Below are positions 1 to 10,559 of a stretch of 64,000 bases of DNA, in pieces. Below the pieces are notes generated by a model. The model did no database searches, had not been told where the DNA came from, and was given only the letters and a program-made list of their open reading frames with translations. Numbering within the stretch: position 1 is the stretch's first letter; the number at the start of each line of letters is the position of its first letter. Origin of the DNA: Rhytidiadelphus loreus (taxonomy: Eukaryota; Streptophyta; Bryopsida; Hypnales; Hylocomiaceae); assembly GCA_947034895.1 (NCBI GenBank), contig OX344761.1:91773447-91837446 (forward strand). Direction: 5' to 3'. A program made the translations under genes and the position numbers.

Positions 1-2317
1 ATTTTTCATTTATGTGGTTCGGCACTCTCGGACTTGTCAGAACAGGTGTCCTTCCTCTCAATCAGGCATTAGTCTACGGGGGCGGGTAGTTTAGGAGTGC
101 TAACTTAATGTATTTATTTGTTTCAATTAGAGGACAAGTAAATACCAGGGATGACATTCAAATGCTGAAAATGAGGTTTACTGCTCATTTAGAATGGAAT
201 TCTATTTTGTTGCACGTAAATAATGGGAGATACATAGAAAAAAATCACCAAAGGTCAAATTGAAAACTTCTTAATGTCGGTCCTTTAATGTTCTATTTGG
301 ATGTTCATGTTAACATTTGATTCATTCTATTGATTCTAATTGCACCCATTTTCACGAAAGTCGTTGGCATTGGGCAATGTTTTTATTCCCAAAACCTCAA
401 AATCTCGCAATCCCTTAAAATAATTTATAATCTGTAGGGCTCAAATTTGAATTCAAATGAATTTTATCAATTATACGTAGAACAATTTCACCTTTGGAAT
501 TATTGTATTTTGATTCCATCCTTCCTTGCATGTAAGTGCACATGACAATTTAGTATTTTGTTGAATTTTAAACCCTGTCTATACTAGTATACTCAATTCA
601 AAGTCTCAATCGTACAAACATTCAATAACTTACTGAGAACGGATCAAATATACAAAGACCAAGACAAAAACAACCCTCTAAATGCTCTAGTTAAAGGTAG
701 TAAGATTAATACTCTAAAATGGTTAATTATCAAATAAGTGAAAGACCTCCTAAACAACATATGTCACATGCATATCATTGATTCATGTAAAACATTGTTT
801 CTTCTTTCCATTCATACATTACATAAAAAAAATGTAGCCCTTTACATCTATACTTAAGAATGTTTTACCTTTTACAGATATTGTTATGCCATTTTTTGGT
901 GTCTTCAATATGTTTTCTAAAACTTTGAATTTAAATCATTAATCTATTTTTTCCAATTCAAACTTCAAAGACTACATCTTGATTGAGTTTTGCACTTGTA
1001 ATGCCAACTACCGAAATGAAGGACATGTTTCGTAGTATCCGGTCCAACCTAGGTTTTGAAGTAAATCCTATAGGCTTATACCCTAAACCCTAAACCCTAG
1101 ACGTTGTTGCAATTTTAAGAGAATTTGATGTTCAAGTTTATGTAACTATGACAAATAAGAGAGGATTGGTGTAAGTCCGTAAGATAAAGGAAAAAAAAGG
1201 ACGAATGGATTCTAATGTTCCATGTAGTCTTCCACACAAAGGGAAACTCTAAAAGACTAAAACAATAACATAATAACATATGGCATTTGCCTTTTATTTT
1301 TATTCTCAAAATCAAAATGCAACATTGAGTACATGAACTTGACATTTTTGTGGTGCCTATATTTTTTTTATGGCTTCTAAATTATAATGCAACTAGCGGT
1401 GAATTACTATAGTTTTTCTTATGGATTGTTTATTAATTGCTTATGTAGTATCGTATGTTAGCCACTAAACTGACTAAAGTCACAAGGCCTCTTTTGAGTC
1501 TTTTCCATACTAAATCTGAATAAATTGCCATTTCTAATTTTCTATAGCAAAGAATTAAAAAAAAAAAAATGTGTTTAGGCTTCTAAGGTGCACCTTTGCT
1601 TGTAGCATGTAGGATCTCATACTAGAGTACTAGACTAGTGTTCAATTGATCGGAAGAAATTTCACAAACTTGACCTATGTAGAATTGTAGATTGCAAGAT
1701 ATTTACAATAAACTTCACCCTCTGAACACCCAACGGCATCATTTAGTGCCAATTTAATGGCAGTTCAATCACTTCAATGACATGGAAAGAAGTTGGAAGC
1801 GTTCATTTCATTTTCTTGGGACCTACCATGTTGAGTTACAAAGTGTATCCAATTGATTTTGTAGTCTTTCCAATATTTGCCTCCAAGTAATTCCGAGTTT
1901 AGAAAAAAAAAAAAAAAAAAAATATGCTCCTTTAGTGTATTTTAGGAAGTTGTTGCTCCTTACTCTAAATCTAAGATTTCTCCCCAAAATTGATATTTTG
2001 GGAGTTTGAGTCTAACTATCAAACAAAAGGTCCTTTTCTGTAGTTCCTATTTTATGTAAAATCCCCCAACACAACCCTAAATTGAAATTTCATTATTGCG
2101 ATTTGAACTTCGAATGTGTTTTTAATGTCTACTACATTGAGTACAAAACAAATATATCATGAAATGGAAATTAAGTTTACACTATGATGAATTCTAATGT
2201 CATTGTCCTTGTGATATATACACATGGTGAAAAATTGAAAATCTGAAAATTACTTTTCTATTTAACGTGATTTTGTCAAAACTTCCACCCTGAACCAATT
2301 TAAAAAAAAAAAAAAAT
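1..2317. other. AT-rich non-coding flank
   Basis: I see no gene here. The DNA is AT-rich with poly-A runs near 1558-1570 and 1902-1922, and every open frame is short and lacks recognisable motifs. The only distinctive item is the short CCCTAAA repeat listed separately. The composition changes sharply to GC-rich at about 2330, where the hairpin array begins. Confidence 0.6.
1081..1099. repeat. Short interstitial telomere-type repeat (CCCTAAA)
   Basis: About two and a half units of CCCTAAA, the Arabidopsis-type plant telomere repeat. At this length it is an interstitial motif or telobox, not a telomere. It supports a plant-lineage origin. The single unit ATTTAGGGTTT recurs near 21811 and 21892. 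Confidence 0.7.
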
Positions 2318-2324
2318 TTATATA

Positions 2325-2930
2325 TTGTGAAGGGCCGTCCAGAGGACGGAAAGGCCGTCGCGAGGATGGGCAGGTCGTTCCTGACCAGGGACAGGCCGTC
2401 GAGGATACGGCCAAACCGTCCTCCTGGACGGGCTTTCTGTCGAAGAGACGGGCAAGCCGTCTAGGGGACGGAAAGCCCGTCCAGGACCAGATCCAGGCCG
2501 TCTAGGGGACGGAAATCCCGTCCCCTCCCACATCCAGGCCGTCAAGGGGACGGAAATCCCGTCCCCTCCCACATCCAGGCCGTCAAGGGGATGGGCAGGC
2601 CGTCCAGGGGACGGAAATCCCGTCCCCTCCCACATCCAGGCCGTCCAGGGGACGGAATGCCCGTCCCCTCCCACACCCAGGCCGTTGAGGGGACGGAAAG
2701 CCCGTCCCCTCCCACATCCAGGCCGTCGAGGGGACGGAAAGCCCGTCTAGAGGACGGAAAGGCCGTCCGTCGAACTCTCGGGCGGCGGTGTAATCATTCC
2801 CCGAACTTGGAGACGGCGCCCCGAACCCATTGACGGCGTTCCGACCCGAGGCCGGACGTCCGTGGACGGATCGGCCGTCCATTCCAGGGCTGTCCCCCGC
2901 CGTGGACGGTCTGGATTTGGGGGGGGACGG
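2325..2930. repeat. 41-bp GC-rich hairpin tandem array
   Basis: From about 2500 to 2730 the unit repeats every 41 bp (starts near 2500, 2541, 2582, 2603/2644, 2685, 2726). Each unit contains the inverted arms AGGGGACGG and CCGTCCCCT around a 5-nt centre, so each can form a strong hairpin. The flanks of the array are more degenerate but still rich in ACGG/CCGT. Long open frames on both strands are a by-product of the repeat and are not called as genes. The array ends about 260 bp before the RING gene start. Confidence 0.85.
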
Positions 2931-3191
2931 GCTGATTAGGTGTTAATTACCCTTGCTAACCGGGTCGGTAACTGGGGGGTATAAGTGACATTTTTTCACA
3001 TTTGCCCTTGCTTCCTCTTTTGAATTGCACTGTCCTAGCTTGAGAAAGCTTCGCATTGCAATTTGAGGGGAAGTGTTATACATTTGACATTGTTTTGCCA
3101 CATTTCAGTTGCCTTCATGCAACAGAAGGCAAAGCAAATTGTCATTGTATTTGCATACAGTATCGTGTGTGTCATTGTGTAGGTATCAAGA

Positions 3192-4997
3192 ATGGATGCA
3201 GAGGATGTAGCAGGAGGTTCGGGACCTGGAGGTGAGGGAAGCGGTAGAAAGAAGAGAGGAAATAGAGCAACTTTGGATTGGGGCACACTTAATGCCCCAG
3301 CGATTATGGCACAGCCTGGGTGGTTGGAGGCAGAATCACCATGGACAAGAGCGACATGTCGGCGGTTTGTAGATTGGGCCCACATCAACCGCCATTGGCC
3401 ACACGACCGGTATGAGGTGCACGTGAAATCTGGCGTGGTGAATATTGACCAGTGCATCCATCCGCACTTCAAGAAGAGGATGATTGAAGTGTCATTGGCA
3501 CTTTGGGGTTCAAGATCGAAGAAGGACGGGACACTTTCATTGTGCCAAATGGCATATGCGGAGGTTTTTCTTGGCAAGGATGTGGATTGGAGAAGCTTTT
3601 TGGGCAGACAGCGGGACAACAAGTTTCCAAATAGAACTCGCCACATTCCAACAAATCCTACCGTGCCACTGGACAATGCACAAATTCCTGCCGTGCCATT
3701 GGTTGGTATTCAAAATGTGCAAATGGATGTGGTTCCACCCGTGGAGCAACCAAGGACGGAGTTGATGGAAGTAGAAGTTGGTCAGAGCAGCGGTGCAAAT
3801 GTCAACCAACAAAATGTGATTGGTGGAGTCCAAGCTGACAGTGAAGAACTAATTCGCTTGCGCCAATTAGTACAAACACTGCAAGCGGAAAAAGAAGAAG
3901 CGCTACGACTTCATGCAGCAGAGTTTGAAGTTCAAAGTGCAAGGATGCGGGCCCTTGTAGATGAAAACGTGTGCCTCATCGCACGTGAAGCAGAGCCTGT
4001 AGAGCGCAATAGGCGGTTCAGCACAGACTCAGTTCCACCACTCGATGTTGTAGTGGAATGTGCTACATACAGGGCAGACGAAGACAGAGCAGGCCCGAGC
4101 AATACACCTGAGTTTGTGGTACGACCACGAGCCATTTTTCCAAGTGCAGAAAGTGCCTCGTTGGATATTATGCGTGCACGTGCTAAGCGGGCTGAAGCAG
4201 AGGTTGGAAGTACTCGCACAAGCATGGAAGAATTAACAAGCGCCATGCATGCTTTGGAACTCCATGCCAACAACGCTGAGGCAGATGTGGCGGTGTTGAC
4301 TGCAGCTCGAATTGACATGGAACAGACCATGACCGCAATGAGTGCTCAAAACATGCGGTTGGTCCACAATCCTCAGAAGGAACAGATGCTGCTTCAAATG
4401 TGCAACATGAAGTTGACATGTAGCATGGCGCTAAACGAGGCTGAGCAAATGCAGCGTGAAGTGAGGAGAGTGGCTGCGGAATTCAATGATGGCGGTCAAC
4501 GTTATTTTGGCTTGACCTCATGGCCTCGGGTGGAAGAAATGTTCACCGACGATTTGCCAGTGTTCGCCGAGAATTCAAGCATCGATTGGAATTCCCGTGC
4601 AGACTTGGAATTCCAATACAATATCGAGCGCCAACGGTACGGGCCACCCAACCGCGATGGCATTACACCACTAGTATGGCCGTCCGTTCCAGCTTTTGTA
4701 CAAGATGGAACAACATGTATAATTTGCCAAGAACCGTTTGGCCCAGAAGGTGGATGGAATCTTGGTACATGTGGCCATCTATACCACCCCGGGTGTCTCA
4801 TTCCTCACATGGTCACCAGAAAGAGATGTGCGCAATGTAGAGCTCCATTTCATGCACGACTATACAAAACGTTTGGCCTTCAAGACCACATGCCTGCAGC
4901 GTACGAGTACAATGAAGAAAATTTACCGGGCCTCGGTAATAGAGTACATTGGGGTTCAGACGTGACATGGCTTTGGAAGTGGGGCCACGACAACTGA
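3192..4997 (+). CDS. Coiled-coil RING-H2 protein of a probable mobile element
   Basis: 601 codons from ATG to a TGA. The C-terminal region carries a full RING-H2 zinc-binding pattern: C509, C512, C527, H529, H532, C535, C546, C549, spaced Cx2C-x14-C-x-H-x2-H-x2-C-x10-Cx2C. RING-H2 domains usually recruit E2 enzymes as ubiquitin ligases, so that role is inferred from family knowledge. Heptad-like charged/Leu segments at about 221-275 and 330-430 suggest coiled coils. The N-terminal 150 residues, basic near 18-25, match no family I know. The stop is followed in the same frame by 144 more open codons (next feature), so the TGA is probably a nonsense change inside a longer protein. A weak TATA-like GTATAAG lies near 2978. 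The gene converges on the DUF7869-like gene downstream, and the pair may belong to one element. Confidence 0.7.
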   Translation: MDAEDVAGGSGPGGEGSGRKKRGNRATLDWGTLNAPAIMAQPGWLEAESPWTRATCRRFVDWAHINRHWPHDRYEVHVKSGVVNIDQCIHPHFKKRMIEVSLALWGSRSKKDGTLSLCQMAYAEVFLGKDVDWRSFLGRQRDNKFPNRTRHIPTNPTVPLDNAQIPAVPLVGIQNVQMDVVPPVEQPRTELMEVEVGQSSGANVNQQNVIGGVQADSEELIRLRQLVQTLQAEKEEALRLHAAEFEVQSARMRALVDENVCLIAREAEPVERNRRFSTDSVPPLDVVVECATYRADEDRAGPSNTPEFVVRPRAIFPSAESASLDIMRARAKRAEAEVGSTRTSMEELTSAMHALELHANNAEADVAVLTAARIDMEQTMTAMSAQNMRLVHNPQKEQMLLQMCNMKLTCSMALNEAEQMQREVRRVAAEFNDGGQRYFGLTSWPRVEEMFTDDLPVFAENSSIDWNSRADLEFQYNIERQRYGPPNRDGITPLVWPSVPAFVQDGTTCIICQEPFGPEGGWNLGTCGHLYHPGCLIPHMVTRKRCAQCRAPFHARLYKTFGLQDHMPAAYEYNEENLPGLGNRVHWGSDVTWLWKWGHDN

Positions 4998-5429
4998 CAC
5001 CTCCCGGCAGGAACGGTCGCTGAGATACATTGGCAGAGTGATGCCCAAGTGACAGAGGTGATCAGGAGGGTTTTTGGAGAGGGTAATCCAGGGCGTCGAC
5101 TATATTTTGGTCAGATTGAGGGTGGACATTGGGACCAAGACCGCTCCATTTTTGTGCGTGCGCCACATCCACAGCGCATCATGTTTAACTCTCAAGGCGC
5201 GCCAGTCGGATTTGAGGGTGAACTGAGTTTTGAGGAACAAATGACGTACATTGAAGACAATACCTTCCATGAGCCAGCTCTCGTGAGTGCCATTTATTCC
5301 CACTTACATAATAGATACGACATTGACGCATTTCAGCTATTGACGACTTTGCAATCGCGACGAGAATTGCAACAATTTTTGAGAAACAGCATAGCACGAG
5401 GCGTTGTAATCAAAGAAGTAGATAGATAG
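4998..5429 (+). pseudogene. In-frame C-terminal continuation of the RING gene after a TGA
   Basis: This stretch is open in the same frame as the RING ORF immediately after its TGA (4995-4997) and runs 143 codons to a TAG. It is well-mixed, protein-like sequence (for example EGGHWDQDRSIFVRAPHP and a charged helix-like tail) with no recognised domain. The simplest reading is that it is the original C terminus, cut off by one point mutation such as CGA or TGG to TGA. Readthrough, or an intron removing the stop, are alternatives. No convincing splice pair is visible in the short interval. Confidence 0.5.
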
Positions 5430-5971
5430 TTTTGGACTAGATTGTGTATAAATGGGCAATTTCGTTAAAATGGCGGTATTCCATGTGCCATTTGTACATG
5501 GAAGTTTGGCGAAGTGCGATTTTTGAAACAGAGGGGTGTGGATTTCTTTGTAGGACTTGTAAGGAAGAAAGTGCCTTGAATTTTATATAGTTGTCCGAGT
5601 TTTGCATGATACTTCCTAGTGTGGGCGCGAGAGATGTCGACCTCTAGAATGGAAGGAAAGCAAACATTGGATTACATTTTAGTTAGGAGTCATGATGTGC
5701 AGAAGTTTTAGAAAATCTTTAGATTTGCATTGTTGAGGATCGTGAGGACTGCAAAGATTGAATTTGGAGTAGGGCCTGGAAGAATAAACGAGGCATGTGC
5801 GGGAACTTGATTTTTTGGACTTTAATAAAATTGGAGGGTACAAATGTCGATGAACATGCAAATGAGCACCATTTCTTGCATCTTTTGCCACTCTACTGAC
5901 TTCTACAGTGCACGGGAGCATTGTAAGCAACAAAATTTTTTTTACCAAGAGCCCTCCGCCCTAAATAAAAA
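5430..5971. other. Intergenic gap between two convergent genes
   Basis: About 540 bp of mixed composition between the ends of the RING gene (+) and the DUF7869-like gene (-). I see no ORF or RNA gene. It presumably holds the 3' untranslated regions of both. Confidence 0.5.
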
Positions 5972-8900
5972 TCAAGAGCCTCGTTGTTCGTCCTCTGCAA
6001 TTCGACGTAAATGATCCACTGCAAATTGCACTTGCTCACGGGGGGCAATGAAACTGTTCCCATCATTCTTCTTTGGTTTCCACGATGCCATTATACTGTC
6101 CGTAGAAATGTAGTCAGCCTTCTTGGCCGTACGATCAACCCTCCATCTGAAATTGGTCTTCGTGTCCCAACCTGCGTACAATCGTTGAGGGTCCTTCGAT
6201 GCTCCGCATGGGGTGTGCCATTGCACCAAAACTTCATGAAAGTGCTCCGCCGTTGGATCAAATTGCGGATTTTCAACTGCCCTAGCAAGCCACACGGGCT
6301 CTTCACAATCCAATCCGGGCCTCACAAAGAGGTAGAACCCCTCGCGGACATCGGTGACCACGTTGTATGCTGGTGGTGGCCTCCCCTCCAGAGTGCCAAT
6401 GTAAGGATCATCCATGTCGACCTCCTCCCACGTCCTTCCATCTTGTATTAAATCCGTCGTAAGATCCCCGAGTTGTCGAGTTCGAGGCCAAAATCCATGC
6501 CTCAATTCATTGGATTGAGAAAGATCTTCTTCGGCGCCACTGCCCAAGGCATTTCTCACTCCAGTCCAGTACGTGATCAAGTGTGCAAGTCGGGCCTTGT
6601 ACTCCAGTGGAGCGTCGTCTTGAGATATGTCCGTCCAATGTTGGATGTATCCATCGAGTCCACGCAAAATCTCTGCTTCGTTGGTCATTTTCTTTGGAGC
6701 TACGCACGGCGGATCACCTTGGGGAAGGATCGGTTTGTGCTCTGCATCTTCCTTCCATAACTTCAAGCCCGCTTTGGGCAACCACGGGATGTCTGTACAT
6801 GCCAGTTTGTATTGCATGATTGGCCAGCCCTTGTCATCCATGAAGAATTTGTATTGCCTTCCGTTGGAGTGGCCCACGAGTTGCTGCTTCTTCATCCCAA
6901 TAAACGGTTTGACGTAAGCTTTGAAATCGGGCACTTCTTCTACCAGGTGGGGAATGAAAGGAACTTGCTCCATTTTCATGTACGACGGCAAAGTAGGATG
7001 GTCCTTTTCGCGGAGTTGTTGACTCCACCAACCGAATGACGCATCCATATCGTCGTGCGTATGTCCCACAATCATGAAGGATACCACCACTTCTTTCACA
7101 ATCTGCCTAGCCACCAAGAGGGACCAAAAACAAAAGACGTATCTGTTCTTGTTTTCCCTCCAGGAGTTGTCCATTTGAATGTGTAACACCGGTGGCAATG
7201 GTGTGGATTCGATAGGTGGAAACGGAATCTCTTCCAATGCATCCACACAGATATCACTACCATTCAACAACGCCCGATACAATTGCGTGCTACCAGATCC
7301 GCGAAACAATGATCGTGAAGACTTTGCAGGAGGGTCCTCCAAATCTCGCAACAACTTCGCCACCGATCCCACTGTGAAGTTGCTGTCGCTTTTAAAGACA
7401 TCCAAATTGTAGTGTGCGTACTTGCCATCCCCGTGTCCGTGTGCAAAAATTCCTGACACCTTCACGGGTAACTTCATGAATCCATCTAGTGCCTTTGTTT
7501 TCCTCGCCAATGCGGGACATGCTGTTTTTGAATGGTCCATCTTGTCGTGCATGATGGATAGCAGTTGCTTCGGTCGTAATCTAGACAACTGCCTACTACG
7601 GTAGTAGGCATGCCGACACGCTTCCTGCAAGAACAAGTGCTTCTCAAAACGCCTTTGGATGCGACCATAGTCCTCTGACCCAGGTGCAAAAGATGCCCTC
7701 AATTGTTTCAAGTTGTCGCAAATGCTACATCTCGCAAACGAGTCACCTCTTCCTTTGATGACGTATTCCGGAAAATGTTTTGTACGTATTTACTAAAGCA
7801 TGATTGCGACAAAGGGGACAGTCCGAGTTCCTCGTTCGCCTGCAAACAAAGCCGACCAGACAACCAGTAAAGTAAGTGACTTGTGCCTGAAATATGTTCC
7901 CACATTATTCCTTTTCAGAGAAATGGATGGAAAATGTAACACAGGGAGTTACATATTTCCCAAAATCTCTATGAATTACTTCAGGAGTTCTTTACACTTC
8001 GACGGTTCTAGGTCCCTACTTTCAATAGACATGAACGGACCATACATTCTTCTATCATTTGATCGATAGCAAGTGACCGAGAGTTGTCTTTCATACTCAA
8101 TGGAAACCCATGTGTGATGCCGAGTGCATGTCCCATTCCTACCTCATTCACACTCGCCAAGAACTGCTTCCATTCCGTACCCGATGGAAGAACTTTTAAG
8201 CCCACCCTTTCGCCGGTAGGCAACGTGCGAGACAAATGGGGCATGTGGTCGGCCGCTGCTTCCAGTAATGAGCGCAAAGTCTCGATGCCCTAAACAGTTG
8301 CACTCCTCAATTTCGTCCTCTTCAGGTTGCCATGAGGACCACCTCTGACGCCGAAATCTGCCCTAGCCTTGTATCTTTCAAACGTGCGGAGAGGGATGTT
8401 GTGAAGAATCCGCCAAGCACGTAGACAAATGTCTATGCCCTCCACGGTGACAAGCTTCTTCCCCCTTCTAACTTCTTCATGAAACGCTCTGTGCACGTCC
8501 AGATTTTTGCTAGACTTGACTTTAAATGACTGCATGTGCATTTCCGTGCGAAGCATACGGATCGTCGAAGGACGAAACTTCCGAATGCACTCCATGTCGC
8601 AGCACAGTTCAGTGAAAACCTTTGCGATAGATTCATAGGACACCATCTGTGTCCTCCGATCCACCAATGCGGCAGCACGGGTTCTTCTATCGTAGCGGTA
8701 CTTCCGAACGCTTGTCCTTTTCCGATTTCCCTGTAGCTCTTCATCCATAGCAACTCGTTTACGAGCATGGTCGTACATACTAACATACCCATTTCGCCCG
8801 TGATAAAACACTTGGCGCATAGGCCAACGCAGACACATGTCCCCAGCATTGGAGTCCCCATTCCGAACTTCCAGTACAACAATGCCCACGTCGTCCTTAC

Positions 8901-9256
8901 CCAATCTGTTCCTCCCATCAATGCAAGCGTTTGGGTCGGCAGTGATGATGATCACTTCCGCGAAGTCCGAGCCGTCCGCGTGTCGTGCGAGTAGGGCCTT
9001 ACCAGACCATCCGTCGCGGGCAATGCCTTCGCAATCTGGAATGGGACTAGTGTCCTCGTCCTCCGCGGCAACTGCCTCTAAGTCCACATCCTCCTCTTCA
9101 CATTCTTCGAAACCCTAAGCGTCAAAGGATTCACGAATGACATTTGCACGATGTAAGCGAAACGAAACGAAGACTTGCGAACGACAGAAAAATCAAGATG
9201 GGCTCGATAGAAAAATGCTGCACCTCGTCGCCGTCGGATTCGCTAGAAGAAGTCAT
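5972..9256 (-). pseudogene. DUF7869-like transposase-type gene, spliced, with a stop and a frameshift
   Basis: The main exon (7711-5972) is 579 codons and shows the DUF7869-like RNase-H-fold signature: an HDKMDHSK motif near residue 55, QMDN near 180, and VGHTHDDMDASF near 215-226. This family is common in transposon-like genes. Upstream, 9087-8290 and 8277-8008 are one frame split by an in-frame TAG at 8292-8290, where CAG would fit. I infer a first exon from ATG 9256 to about 9224, with donor GAG|GTGCAG and acceptor TTAG near 9115. A second intron runs from about 8015 (AAG|GTAGGG) to the TTTCAG ending near 7887. A 1-nt loss in an A-run at about 7783 shifts frame before a Cys-rich stretch (CSIC). 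The gene is therefore probably non-functional as assembled. The C terminus ends at TGA. The 9.6-10.5 kb palindromic array lies upstream of its start. The exact exon edges are inference. Confidence 0.75.
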
Positions 9257-9595
9257 ACGCCACAACGAAGACTCCTGAAGTGGAATCGCGTGGAAGATAT
9301 ACTCAGGGCTGTTGACAGGATGGTCGCGGTCATAGAATGAAATGTCAAAGAATTGGCATAGCTTGTACGAAGTAATTGCCGACGCGTGGCTGCTAGACAC
9401 GAAGGCAAATCAGACGACGTATAGGCACGAATCAAGTCTCCTGAAGAAACAATTCAAATTTTGGTATTCCAGAAGGACAAAGTTCAAAAAAATAGTTTCA
9501 TGTACATAACTACAGAGTGGAATGTCACAATCAAGGGTACAGGCCAAAAAAATATGGTGCCTGCCAATGCAAAGAAGAAATAAACCGATTCGACA

Positions 9596-10530
9596 GATCA
9601 GAGCGCCCGCCCTGAACAAAACTAGACTCGGTCGTGTCACACAAGATAAACAGGATCAATGCTTGAAGTGCCCACTCACAATTGTTTCCAAGAAAGTTGT
9701 CGGGTCTTTGGTCTCCCCAATTCAGTTCAGAGCGCCTTCTCTGAACTGGATTCAGGTTACCGATGGGCGAGACCGTGGCCAGGGAAATCCAAATCAGAGC
9801 AGGTGCTCTGAACTGAATCGAACAGAATTGTGACTAAATCCACGTCTGCGGAAAAATGGTTTAGGGCGCCCGCTCTGAACTAGGTCCTTACAGATTGGCG
9901 AGACCGTGGCCACGGAAATCCAAATCAGGATGGGCGCTCTGAACTGAATCGGACCGAAAACTCACTAAGTCCACGTCTGCGAAAAATAGGTTTAGGGCGC
10001 CCGCTCTGAACTGGGTCCTTAGAGATTGTCGAGTCCGTGGCCACGGAAATCCAAATCAGGGTGGGCGCTCTGAACTGAATCGGACCGAAAACTGACTAAG
10101 TCTACGTCTGTGAAAAATAGGTTTAAGGCGCCCGCTCTGAACTGGGTCCTTAGAGATTATCGAGTCCGTGGCCACGGAAATCCAAATCAGAGCGGGCGCT
10201 CTGAACTGAATCGGACCGTAAACTGACTAAGTCCACGTCGGTGAAAAATAGGTTTAGGGCGCCCGCTCTGAACTGGGTCCTTACAGATTGGCGAGTCCGT
10301 GGCCACGGAAATCCAAATCAGGGCGGGCGCCCTAAACCTATTTTGGACCGAAAACTGACTAAGTCCACGTCTACGAAAAAAAGGTTTAGGGCGCCCACCC
10401 TGAACTCATTGCCGGCACAATGTGGACCTCACAATTCAGTTCAGGCCGCCCGCTCTGAATTGAAAAAGGCACCAATAACGAACGCGACTTTGGAGGCATC
10501 AAAAAGGTTCAGAGCGGGCGCACTGATCCA
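9596..10530. repeat. 131-bp tandem array with AGAGCGCCCGCTCT-type palindromes
   Basis: Units begin with GGTTTAGGGCGCCCGCTCTG at about 9859, 9989, 10120, 10251 and 10383, spaced 130-132 bp. Each unit carries two copies of the near-palindrome (AGAGCG or GGGCGC arms with a CC/GG centre), in opposite orientation, at either end of a spacer containing CCGTGGCCACGG, itself a 12-bp palindrome. More degenerate copies extend to about 9596 and 10530. No gene is called. The long frames here arise from the repeat. Confidence 0.85.
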
Positions 10531-10559
10531 TTCTGACGCCCCAAGAGAAAGAGAATACT

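Noticed and set aside
1081..1099. Telomere end
   Set aside because: There are only two to three units, embedded in ordinary AT-rich DNA on both sides.
2318..2882. Overlapping long frames on both strands in the GC-rich hairpin array
   Set aside because: They are low-complexity, repeat-derived frames with no protein features.
3035..4801. Several minus-strand frames over the RING gene
   Set aside because: They are antisense shadows of the 601-codon plus-strand ORF.
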